A DNA stretch of 64,000 bases from Erodium maritimum (lineage: Eukaryota; Streptophyta; Magnoliopsida; Geraniales; Geraniaceae). The stretch spans positions 70,974,523 through 71,038,522 of the forward strand of contig OY997589.1 in NCBI GenBank assembly GCA_963921825.1. Reading direction: 5' to 3'. This document shows, piece after piece, positions 55,099 to 64,000 of the stretch. Both the position numbers and the translations under genes were made by a program. Below the pieces are notes generated by a model, which was given only the letters and a program-made list of their open reading frames with translations, did no database searches and had not been told where the DNA came from. How positions within the stretch are numbered: the stretch's first letter is position 1; the number at the start of each line of letters is the position of its first letter.

Positions 55099-56784
55099 TG
55101 TTGGGTCTCGAGGTAGGGTTGGAGATGAACCAACTCGCAGCGAAAAATCAATGAAACCCAAGAGACGATTAAAACCGTGAAAAACTAACAAATAATGGAT
55201 TCACAAGAGAAAAATTCAGCACTGTTTCTTACCAAAACAAGAACACCGGGTAACGAATGATTGAGCTTGAGTCTCTAAGATGCCTATGTATCCACATGGG
55301 AATCAAAGCCACGTAGTTCTTCTCTTTGAGGACTCAAGAACACAAAATGGAGATGAAACCTTGCATTGGCCGAAATTGGGGAGGGGAGGGAGAGAAAATT
55401 GTGTTTCCTATTCTTGTCTTGTGTTTGTTATGTTGAAAAAAGATGACTTAAACATAACCAACCCCCATACTTGTCCAACTAAACGCATGGGACAAGTATG
55501 GTGACAAGTAATGTGTAAATAGGACAAAGTATGGCTAGACAAGATGAGGTTAGGTGGTGAATCACCAACACCTTAATCCTTGTCTTGCTTACTTAGTACT
55601 AATTAATCAATACTTGATTAACTAGTTCCATGGGCCTTGGTTGCATGGGCCTTTCATGGGCCTCTTGGAACATGGCCCGTGGCCATTTCCAACGAGGTCT
55701 TGTGATTCGCTCATCGCATCCAAGCCTTCCATACCGGAAATGTCCAACATTATCCGACACGATCAATCCCAAGACTCCAAGCCTTGTCTTGATCCGTAAA
55801 GTCCTATTCACTTACGGGCACATGATCCAAAACAAAGTTTTGGTCATGTCCCGAGACAACTCCCTTTTGGCCATTCTCCATAAATGTGTCAATGAGGTTC
55901 ACCCTCCGGTGTGACCCTTAGGTTTATGCATGTCAATAGATCAACGTAAAATCCCATTTTACTTGATCCAATTTAAGTGGAAACTAACGAGACTTTAGTA
56001 TTGCCCGACACTGCATAACGAATCGACCCTGTCGATTCTAACCTTTCCGTCGTCCCTGTCATTATCCTTTTATCTCCGATATCCTGATTGAGATAAGGCA
56101 TAGAGCCTTCATCCTTATTATTCTCAACCACTGTTCCTTGATATGTGAGATGACTAAATATATGATACCTAGTATCATGTGCATGGCCATGCTATTCTTT
56201 CAGTCACTCTCGATCAAGCGGCCGAGAACGATATCTTTCCCATACCGTAGTATGAGGGATAAATCTCTTAGCCGTCTTTCGTGTCACTCATGCAGTCCGT
56301 CCCCAAGCCAATCATGGCCGTTAGGGAAGCCCTGTTACGTACAACGTTAGGCTCAGGTCAAACTCAGTTGTTTACTGCATAGCGATCACAAAGACTCCTT
56401 GGTCTAAGGATACATGACAAGCTACGACAATGAATATGTTCATGACTTAATCTATGGCACATATTCATGTCGGGTCGTCCAATATCATGTCCCACATGAG
56501 ATCTATGACCAGACTCCGGAATCTCATCCAATGACTAACAGAACATAAGCCATAAAGAGTCATCTTTCATACTAGTCGCTTCTAGTGAAGCATTGTTGAC
56601 TAGGGACTCATCGAGGGTGATCTATCTCGATCTATGGTTCCATTCGCATGGTGGGCATAGATTAGAGCACACATCGATATATTACTCCAACACATAAGTA
56701 ATATAAAGCCGCTTTAATTTTATTACTAACGATGATATATACATTTGGACATTTAGGATTGAACTACAGGCACTAAGACTACCA
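55099..56784 (-). repeat. Solo LTR of the Copia-B family
   Basis: Reverse complement of the Copia-B LTR, 1686 bp. It runs TGTTGGGTCTC (55099) to AAGACTACCA (56784) on the plus strand; the family terminus TGTTAGTC has become TGGTAGTC. It is flanked by CCGAT (55094-55098) and CCGAC (56785-56789), a 5-bp TSD with one change. No internal copia sequence, so LTR-LTR recombination after insertion is inferred. It diverges more from the Copia-B LTRs than they do from each other. Confidence 0.9.
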
Positions 56785-57750
56785 CCGACCCCCTACCAAC
56801 CGAGGCTGGGTGGGGCTCAGCCGGAGCCAGACGTCGCGCCATGTCCCACGACATACATGGCGTAGTAGCATGGGCCGCGAGAGTGATTGGTAGCGGGGCA
56901 TGGGCAGGAAGGCAACGCCCTAGACCCAAGGCCATCACTGTCGTCCTTGGAAAGTCCTCCATGGGGGCCTTCTCTTTCGTCGGGTCCCTCTGTAGTCGGG
57001 GGAACGCACTAAGGTTGACACCTAAACCTTCCTCTGTGGGAATATGAACTTGGTCCCATGTAATTTTAGGAATAGGTTCCCTTCCAGAGACGGGACCTCT
57101 AGGGCCCTCAGCACTCGGCAAAACAGGGATACCAACAGGCGGCGCCGTAACCCCAAGCTCGTTGCCTTCAGACAATGGTGCCAGAGCAAGGTCGTGGCGC
57201 ACAGGGTTGTTGCTTGCAGGAGACGCCGGGGCATTAGGGTTTAGGGAATCCCTAACAAGATCGGGGGGCAGCTTGCTAGGGTGTAGGGGAGCCCTAGTGT
57301 GGCTCACAAGGCACGCCGACACCCTAGTGTTCAAGGTCGCCGAGAGGGTTCGAACTATCACGCCAACCGGGCCACTAGGGTTTGGAGGAGGCAGCGCGAG
57401 AAGGCCTTTGCTTGTGGAAGACGACACCGGTGGGCGACACATAGGCCTTCCCCGTTTCGGTTTTATGGGCAGAGTCGGAGAGGTCGATCACACCAAGATG
57501 GAGGGATCGTCCACCTTCTCACCCCAGGGAGGAGAATTAGGCGGTAGCGGGACAGACGAAGTCGCCACCAGAGGCTGGAGAGTGGGCTTCGGTTTTCGCC
57601 GACGCCGACTCTTGACCCCACCCCCGACAGCGGGTTGTGGATCACCAGACGGAAGGAGGGGCGCAGCACCGGGAGGAGCAGAAGCGGTTACCAGAGGCAC
57701 GCCTATAGCAGAAGACACGACGACGAAAAGAGAAGAAGAGAGCATCATGG
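56785..57750 (-). pseudogene. LINE ORF1 N-terminal part
   Basis: Proline/alanine-rich N-terminus. One frame starts MMLSSSLFVVVSSAIGVPL at 57748. A second frame (57442 to 56785) has PPNPSGPVGVIVRTLSATL, REPIPKITWDQVHIPTEEGL and LSAFPRLQRDPTKEKAPMED, joining the C-terminal part across the solo LTR. At least one frameshift lies near 57450-57490. Long plus-strand frames here (57162-57770) are antisense shadows. Confidence 0.6.
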
Positions 57751-57827
57751 TGTCGCTCGGCCAGGGCTAGAAAGTTGAGAGAGAATTCTTATTTTGAAGG
57801 TGTTTATTAATTAATGGTAGAAATCTT

Positions 57828-58143
57828 AATAGAACCTTCATTCTTATGTGACTAATTAAACACTGAGATTCTCAAATTCATTCTTATATCCAACTACATC
57901 CTACACTGATGCAGCCTGATTTAGATATTTATGAAGAATTTAAAATGCCAAAACTTTTGAAAAGGTGATAAGAGAAAATCTGAACGGCCCATCAAAAACC
58001 AGCCCAAGAGCCCAGATTGAAGATTTTGTGCAAGGACTAGTAAAACCCACCCAATCCCTTACCTTCTTCCTCCGCAGCTCCTACGGTCACCACAGACAGT
58101 ATGTCTCATCAGCAGAATAACAAACCCTAAGATTTCAGAAAAG
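57828..58143 (+). promoter_or_regulatory. Promoter and first (non-coding) exon of the Ycf20-like gene
   Basis: Three RGCCCA motifs (57988-57993, 58002-58007, 58010-58015) are reverse complements of TGGGCY, the plant site II (TCP-bound) element. AAACCCTAA at 58122-58130 is a telo-box. This pairing is common in plant housekeeping and growth genes. No clear TATA box. The leader exon probably ends at AAAG/GTACATG (58143/58144). The ORF1-only LINE ends only about 160 bp upstream of the site II motifs. Confidence 0.6.
58101..58130 (+). CDS. Upstream ORF in Ycf20-like 5' leader
   Basis: ATG TCT CAT ... CCC TAA, nine codons (MSHQQNNKP), ends before the leader intron donor at 58144. If the leader exon is used, this uORF precedes the main ATG at 59207 and could dampen translation. 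Its stop codon overlaps the telo-box. Confidence 0.35.
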   Translation: MSHQQNNKP

Positions 58144-59206
58144 GTACATGAATCCCTCTACAATCTCCTTCGATCATCAATGTTTTTTATCTGCTTATTG
58201 GCACAGTGACCTCTCTTCTTCAGCATAATCATCTTTTGCCTCTGGCATTCAGTAGTGTAAAGTGTAGCTTCGTGAATTGGAGCGTTTCTTTATTCAGCTT
58301 GAAGTTTTTATTATTATCAGATGAATGCGTCATGTATATAATCAGGTACCCTTTCGTTTTTCTTAGGAAGATGAGAAATTTTAAGTTTCCTTGCTCAGAA
58401 ATGTTACAATCTAAAAACATGATTTTTCTCCTCAGAAACAAAATGGTATCGAAGTGAATCCTTGAAATTAGATTTCTCGGCCTTTCGAAGTTCATCTACA
58501 TATGAAGTCGCAGAGAGTTAGACTGAAAATTGTTTTCACTTACTTCTGAGAGTAGGGCGAATGGCTATAGTGAATTACGAAAGGGTGTGTACATACCTTA
58601 GGAATGGACCAAATGATGAGAATTGAAATTCAACACTTCCAGTTTTGAGTGCCTTGAGGCTCTCCATTCTTTGCTAGTGTAACCTGGCATATATCAGTTG
58701 AGGACCTGAAGCGATGAGATGTAGTGTTCTGAATGCTGAGACTGCCTAAGTGGTTGTAATAGCGATCTCTTGTTTTGTATAGCTATCTTGCATATTCTTG
58801 GTTTACAATGCCTCACTTTGATCCAGCTCTTATGGTCCATGGCTCTTATATCAGTTCAAACATGTGAAAAATGTAGGAATAAACTGGTCATACTCATAGC
58901 AATGTTGATATGCCATCAATTATCAAACCACAAATCAACAAGACTGCCACAGCTGTTTTATAGGTTCATGACACATTTCTGGTCACAAATCGTGGATCAT
59001 CACAAAATTGGGTAGTGTTGGTTGTTCATGAGCAGGGCCTCATGATGAATTTGGTTTATTAATTGCACTTGCCAATTTTTCTATTGACCAATTCGAATCA
59101 TCCTCCTTCCACTATGCTTTTATGGGACATATGCTATGTTGTTTTGGGCTGCTAATAAATATTTCTCTTAATAGTTAACTCCATAATTGCAGGTTTCTAA
59201 TTTGTA

Positions 59207-60539
59207 ATGCCATCAAAGATAGAAGTGTCTTATAGCTATCTAGTGTATAATGCTGTTCTATCTTCCACGTCTTCAAAATCAAGATTTCTAGGTGTCTCTT
59301 CCTCTTATGAAGCTACATTCTCCACTCATCAGACATTTGACCTGTATCCATGCCCTACAGTGGCCCAACCTTTAAAGATAAAGATTTCAAAGTAAGTACT
59401 GATTGAAGAGATGGTATGCATTAAAGTTTTGCTATAAAATCATTTATTTGTTTGCCATCTAAATTTAGAAGTGATCGATGTGTTGAAGTTAGTGTTCCCT
59501 ACATATAATATGCTTTTAACTGGTAAATCAACCCAAGAAGACCTGTGTTTTTGTTCAAGTAGATATTTGTTTACCAATCACTAGCCCTGTCAAATTTCAA
59601 CCATAGCCAATACAAGTTGTTTCACAATTTGTAATAAAGAAATGAACGTTTGCAACTTCCTTCCAAGCAGAATTAATTTTGTTGGTCCAGGATAAACTCA
59701 TGTTTTCTGTAGGCAACAAGTCCTTCAAAGGTTTCAACATGCTTCAAATATTTACCTGCACAAGGTTCATTTGCGTTGTTATGTTTTAAATTTGGACTCA
59801 AAGTAATGCTTATAAAACAATGGTTTAGAAACTTACATTGTTCAAGTTTTCCTCTGTAACATTACAATAAAATTCAAGATCCTCTGTTTTCGATTATCTA
59901 ATAAATCGTTTAATGAAAGTAGGTTATATTTCCATTCATTTCAGAACTTGTATGATCCCTTCCTTAGCCAAGCATGAATCTTTCGATTCATTTGGCTCTC
60001 GCACTCAATGAATTCAATTATTTACGGGCACTTTTATAATGCACTGAGCCTATCCTCTATTCATATTTCAAACTCCAAAACTGACTTGAAGTTTGCTTGT
60101 CTGCACTAAGCATATGTATCTTTTATTTGGTTTGTTTAGAAGAATAGCTTGGTGTATTAGGAGCAGTACAAGTGGCAGTGGATTAGGTGTCCCTCCTGGG
60201 AGCTCCAGCAATTCTACTAGATTAGTTAATGCTATTCAGAAGTTGAGAATCAAGCTGAATGCAAGATTTGAGGAGCTGAAGAGAGGTTTTCCATTAAAGG
60301 TGCTATTTTTCTTGGTGGGAATATACACTGCCACAGCCTGTTCCACTGTTATTGGACAAACCGGTGACTGGGACATACTTTCTGCTGGCTTGGCTGTCCT
60401 CGTGGTTGAGGGTATCGGGGCTGTTATGTATAAGGATTCTCTCCGGTTGCTGAAAGAGATTAAAGTCATTGTGACCTTTTTCAATTATTGGAAGGCCGGC
60501 CTCACTCTTGGCCTCTTCTTAGACGCATTCAAATATTGA
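59207..60539 (+). CDS. ycf20: Ycf20-like protein, chloroplast-targeted (DUF565), two coding exons
   Basis: Exon 59207-59391, intron 59392-60139 (GTAAGT...TTTAG), exon 60140-60539; the join is in frame and gives 194 residues. The N-terminus (about 75 residues, rich in S, T and Y) looks like a transit peptide. The conserved Ycf20 part begins RLVNAIQKLRIKLNARFEEL and continues FPLKVLFFLVGIYTATACST, VIGQTGDWDILSAGLAVLV, VEGIGAVMYKDS and FNYWKAGLTLGLFLDAFKY, with three hydrophobic segments. Ycf20 is plastid-encoded in algae and nuclear in land plants; Arabidopsis members have been linked to thermal dissipation of light (NPQ7-type mutants). A leader intron (58144-59192, acceptor TTGCAG) is likely. 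Conserved residues are intact, so this is probably a working gene. Family assignment is from recognition of the C-terminal signature. Confidence 0.88.
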
Positions 60540-61501
60540 ATTCCCGGGGCTCCTCATCCCTTTGAAGTTGATTTGGTCGTTGGTGTCGGACTGAGACTGG
60601 GAGAGATGTGCTGTGCAATACCTGTTGCGATTCTTATTGTGTTCATAGCTGCCTGTTTTGCAGCTTCTCCTTCTCTCTCTATCATCCTTTTCCTCTGTTT
60701 TATATTTTTGATGTTTTTGTTTTTTCTTTGCTATTTACTATTTGGAGGAAATAGCAAAAGAAATGAAACTGAAGCGTCAACCTCCAAAGCTGTACAGAAC
60801 TAGACTGGGAACACAAAACGCTGCAGCAGGAGAAACAAACGAGATTTGATTTCAAATCATAAACGTGCTTTTCGTTGCCTTATGTAAAAGAATTGTTTAT
60901 CAACTTGTAGATTATGAAACTTGCTATCATTCCGTTATCAAACTAAAGATGTGATTTGTTGCTATATATTTTTTTGTTTGATATGAGAGTTCTTTAGAAG
61001 GAAATCGGCTTGTTTGTTTCATGTCTGTAAATCAGGGTTTTGACCTGATTGTTCTAGTTTGACAGACTCTTGTGTGTATATGGCTACTGGCCTTGGTTCT
61101 TTTGAGGGATTTTTATCTCCCCGTGCTAGTACTGTACAAGATTATCAACTTCATTTGGTGATAAAAAAATAATTAAGAGGAAATCGGCTAATTAAACTGG
61201 TGATGAGCGCTTGTTATTCTGAGCAGATACCATGATACAAACAGACTCCCAAAAGAGTTCCAGGATCTACAAAATGTCTTATAAACGACGAGCTGGGTCT
61301 CGTCTAAAACCTTGTAACAAAGCAAGTGAAACTCGGTGTAGTTTTGGCCTCTTGAGGGGTAGGTCTTCGAGTTCCTATTTGAGGAATAGGACATGGAAGT
61401 TCATGTCCACTGATGATTAGGTGGGGATTCACGAACCCACTTTATATGTGCCTTCGTACTCATAGAGCTGGGAGAGACTACCTAACATACTTCACATGTG
61501 T
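60540..61501 (+). other. Ycf20-like 3' UTR and downstream spacer
   Basis: The 3' UTR probably extends to about 60.9-61.1 kb; no canonical AATAAA is clear. A 76-codon hydrophobic frame (60573-60803) lies here but has no recognised homology. 61188-61501 has no features I can support. Confidence 0.45.
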
Positions 61502-62090
61502 CTTTTTTTTTGATCGGCAAAGCAAATTTAAATTAAAAACCTCTTTCGAGATAAAAGAGGAGGTACATCAGAGTCATACAACAAAAAGAACCACCTAATT
61601 CAAGTGTTAAACCCCAAGACTACTCCTAAGAGACAAGAAAATACATCATACAAAGGGTATAAAAATGAACTAAGACAATAACTGGTTGGCTGAGTGTTTC
61701 ATAGCCACCAGTACACAATCAGTTTGAAAAGATCTTAACTGCCAACCCATTATGCAGGAGGCACACCAGACTTGAGAGCTCTTATCAGATCATTTTGAGC
61801 CTAAGAATTTCATAACCAGTAGAGCATCAAATTCCTAGGCTGAAGAACACCAATTGACCTCAGTATTGTTTCTTAAAATTCTGACTTTTGGATATGAAAA
61901 TTCCTGCCATCCCATTGTGCAGGATGCACTCCATGCTTGCATTTTGTCTTCTAAAACTGGTAAAACTGCCATCCATTCTACAGTTCGCACTCCAAGATTT
62001 TCTTCAGCCATGTCCTCCCCCTTGTATTCCAAGTAGGTACCCAATACTTCCCAAGCATCTCCCACAGAGCAGAGGGAGAGTCGTCTAATT
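61502..62090 (-). mobile_element. 5'-truncated LINE 3' tail with RNase H remnant
   Basis: Plus-strand T-run at about 61502-61512, then GATCGGCAAAGCAAATTTAA and CTCTTTCGAGATAAAAGAGG; on the minus strand this is the common plant LINE 3' end. Upstream minus-strand frames contain GVRTVEWMAVLPVLEDKM and CTMGWQEFSYPKV, with later QTDCVLVAMKHS, resembling LINE RNase H. No TSD identified. Confidence 0.6.
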
Positions 62091-62123
62091 CAATATCAAC
62101 ATAGAACGGAGACCCGACCTTTA

Positions 62124-64000
62124 GAGCATGTACAACAGAAAGGTCATGAGTGAGGCCCTGGGGCTGAGGCCCTTGTGCTAACTGGACAAAAGTGAGGCCC
62201 TGGGGCTGCAGAATAGTGGGTGTTTTGCAATGGAGAGGCCCTGCTGAGTCCCTGTGCTGACTGGATGCTGACTAGATTATTAATTGATATTTTGCTGTTT
62301 TATTTAATTCTTTATCAGAAACCGTTTAAATTATTTATAATTTAAACAATTTTGGAAAAAATAATTAATGACAATAATTAATTAATAAATAAATTTAACA
62401 CGAATAAAAATTAACTTTTAATTTTTTTCAACCCCTTTTAATACAACCCAAAAAAAAATGTTCAAGAATCATCCCTTATTGGGTCGACATCCGGTGGTGG
62501 TTGTTGTCGTCGAAGATCATTAATTTCACCTTGAAGGGTTGCCATGACTTCTCGCAGTCGGGCCTTGCACCACTTATGCTCTGCCATATCCTCTTCGGTG
62601 AAGGAGGAGGTATCCTTGTCCAACATGGACCTGTATGTGGCGAAGTTTGCTTCCCACTGTTGGGTTAATGTGTGTATCATGCGGGTCCTTTATGCATGGC
62701 GTTCCTCCCGTGTACGTTCAGCCTCCAGCCGTGAACGTTCAGCCTCCAGCCGTGAACGTTCCATCTCGGCGAAGGCAAACATTTGGGTCGTGAGGACGCT
62801 CGCCTTGTTTGAGGCCTTCACTGCCTTCTTTCTTTGCGGTCGGGTTCGGCGAGGGGGACTTGGGGCGGCCTCAGTGGATGGGGGTGTGTCGCTGAGAGGG
62901 ACCTCGGTCCCATCGTACTGGTCGGAAGCTCCCAATTATGGTTGTTGGGACTCACCACTAAGAGGTGTGTAATCGTCCCATGTGCTTGTTGGTGGGGTTG
63001 AGTTATAAGCCCCAGACTCATCCAACCGTTGTCGTTGTTGGCGTGCTTGTTCTTGGCGGACATAAACCATTGTGCCTTCCTCGGCAGCGAACTTCGTATT
63101 GCCCTCGAGCTTCTTCACCCAATGATCCAGGTCGAACTTTGTTGGTTGGTCACGAGGTCTGAGCTCCTTTGGTACAGCCGCCCACATCTCCTTCGCACAT
63201 CTCATGTGCTCATCGTCGTTAAAGCCGATCGCGTATTCGTCCTTGGAGGACTTCAGATAACCGAGGAACCTCCTAGGAGCCTCTGCCCCAACGTTTCTTG
63301 AGAGCTTGCCAGTTGCGATCTTGGAGAGTTTCCTTCGAGTTGTACTTCCTCTCAATAGCGCACCAGAATGTGTTTCCGGCTTGAGAGTTGCCCTTGATGG
63401 GGTCTTTTGTAGTACTCAACCAGCAGTCTATGAGGTGGTTGTCTTCATCCTTGGTGAATGTCCGCCCATCCGGTTGTGGTGCTCGGGGTCGGGGTCGTCG
63501 TTGGGAAGGTTCGGCAGAGGATGGTTGGGGGACGATTACGTCGGGTAGTGGGTGCCCGGGGTAGTTGTAGAATTGGGGTGGCATCTGGAACCCTTGTCCT
63601 TGTAGGTTCATTCCAAATTGTGGCATCTGGAACCCTGTCGCCATTTGAAATTGTTGGGGACGGTTTTTCCCTAAACAATGAATTAATACAATAAATGAAT
63701 TAAAAAATTATAATAAATAAATGAAACAAATACATGAAAAATTATAATAAATAAAAAATTATAATAAATGAAACAAATACAATGAAGTAATTACAGAAAT
63801 TCAATACATTAAATAAATACAATAATTAATTAAAAAAATTACATTACATAAATAATAAGTTTGCACTTACCTGAGCTCGACCCCGGTTGCGAGTATGGCG
63901 AGAAAGCGGAGTTGTCCCGATGGTCCGCTAGAATGTCTTGCAAATTCTGTGCCAGTTCGTCGGCGCTGAATCCGACTTCGTCACCAGCTGAGTGTGCACG
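62124..64000 (-). mobile_element. PIF/Harbinger element, partial (continues past window end)
   Basis: Starts with GAGCATGTACAACAG next to TTA (62121-62123), the usual Harbinger terminus and TSD. 62124-62460 is a non-coding end rich in GAGGCCCTGGGGCTG-like repeats and AT-rich DNA. The Myb-like ORF1 lies at 62462-64000 on the minus strand. The transposase ORF and other TIR are not within the window. Confidence 0.75.
62462..64000 (-). pseudogene. Harbinger ORF1 (Myb/SANT-like, NAM-associated), two exons, decayed
   Basis: Accessory DNA-binding protein of Harbinger elements, often misannotated in plants as glutathione S-transferase T3-like. The exon from beyond 64000 to 63871 ends SPYSQPGSSS. Intron 63671-63870 (GTAAGTG...TTTAG) joins in frame. 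The second exon has the SANT region TFTKDEDNHLIDCWLSTTKD, GNTFWCAIERKYN and LQDRNWQALKKRW. A frameshift near 63290 leads to the C-terminal frame FDLDHWVKKLEG. Stops follow at ESQQP (near 62940) and ERHA (near 62690). The tail has MERSRLEAERSRLEAERT, a repeated coiled-coil segment, and a basic-acidic end. Confidence 0.75.

Larger units (their letters stand above)
53684..57815 (-). mobile_element. ORF1-only LINE (HAL1-like), split by a solo LTR
   Basis: Minus-strand element. Its A-tail appears as T-run 53682-53688. The TSDs are GGTAGATATCTT (53672-53683) and GGTAGAAATCTT (57816-57827), 11 of 12 identical. Without the solo LTR and its duplicated 5 bp it is about 2.44 kb: short leader, ORF1 with DUF4283-like and zinc-knuckle parts, then a roughly 380-bp tail. 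Between the ORF1 stop (54063) and the tail there is no endonuclease or RT. Mammalian HAL1 elements have the same layout. Confidence 0.7.

Noticed and set aside
57162-57770. 202-codon plus-strand ORF
   Set aside because: Antisense to the LINE ORF1 N-terminus; GC-rich shadow frame.
60573-60803. 76-residue hydrophobic protein downstream of the Ycf20-like gene
   Set aside because: Lies in the probable 3' UTR, starts 33 bp after the stop, no recognised homology; hydrophobicity follows from T-rich sequence.
62462-64000. Glutathione S-transferase T3-like gene (usual database label for such proteins)
   Set aside because: No GST fold motifs; Myb/SANT region, NAM-associated tail and adjacent Harbinger terminus identify Harbinger ORF1.

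Overview
This is nuclear DNA from a flowering plant. The evidence is one intron-bearing gene for a chloroplast-targeted Ycf20-like (DUF565) protein, plus plant-specific transposon lineages: a Tekay-type chromovirus, an Athila-type Ty3/gypsy element, Copia elements primed by initiator tRNA-Met, RNase H-bearing L1-type LINEs, a RICESLEEPER-type hAT and a PIF/Harbinger element. I cannot name the species. Nearly everything except about 58.0-61.1 kb is transposable-element sequence, mostly degenerate. No bacterial features, tRNA, rRNA or CRISPR were seen.

Layout. 89-1375: a non-coding poly(A) retroposon. 1394-2697: a terminal-inverted-repeat element with three internal tandem units. 3017-7481: an L1-type LINE carrying ORF2 only (EN-RT-zinc finger-RNase H), with target-site duplications (TSDs). 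7597-8552: a GC-rich Harbinger-like end and a second, left-truncated copy of the TIR element. 8641-12161 and 31816-32640: an old Copia (Copia-A) split by a Tekay gypsy element on the minus strand (12162-31810). That gypsy element is itself split by a second Copia (Copia-B, 17885-26227). 32851-34200: a 1.35-kb LINE-like retroposon with a perfect 12-bp TSD. About 34911-36144 and 48988-50165: a LINE split by an Athila element (36145-48982, perfect 5-bp TSD). 50166-53274: a truncated hAT on the minus strand. 53684-57815: an ORF1-only LINE on the minus strand, split by a solo LTR of the Copia-B family. 58.0-61.1 kb: the Ycf20-like gene, whose upstream region has three site II motifs and a telo-box. 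About 61502-62090: a LINE 3' tail. 62124 to the window end: a Harbinger element with its Myb-like ORF1.

Relative ages follow from nesting and from LTR divergence counted by eye. Copia-A is older than the Tekay element (about 30 differences over 2.2 kb), which is older than Copia-B (about 10 over 1.57 kb). The Athila LTRs (roughly 35-40 differences over 1.36 kb) are older than the Tekay LTRs. None of the autonomous elements is intact: each has nonsense codons, frameshifts or lost catalytic residues.

The most unusual signals are non-coding. They are (i) clusters of a GTCACGGATCCGTGAC-type palindrome in two unrelated gypsy lineages, (ii) nine copies of a GGRG-N8-CYCC dyad with a covarying stem in the Tekay leader, (iii) a covarying stem-loop repeated after each of two Athila ORFs, (iv) four consecutive inverted repeats in the Copia-B LTR, and (v) a 284-bp target duplication flanking Copia-B, which has a clipped 5' LTR.
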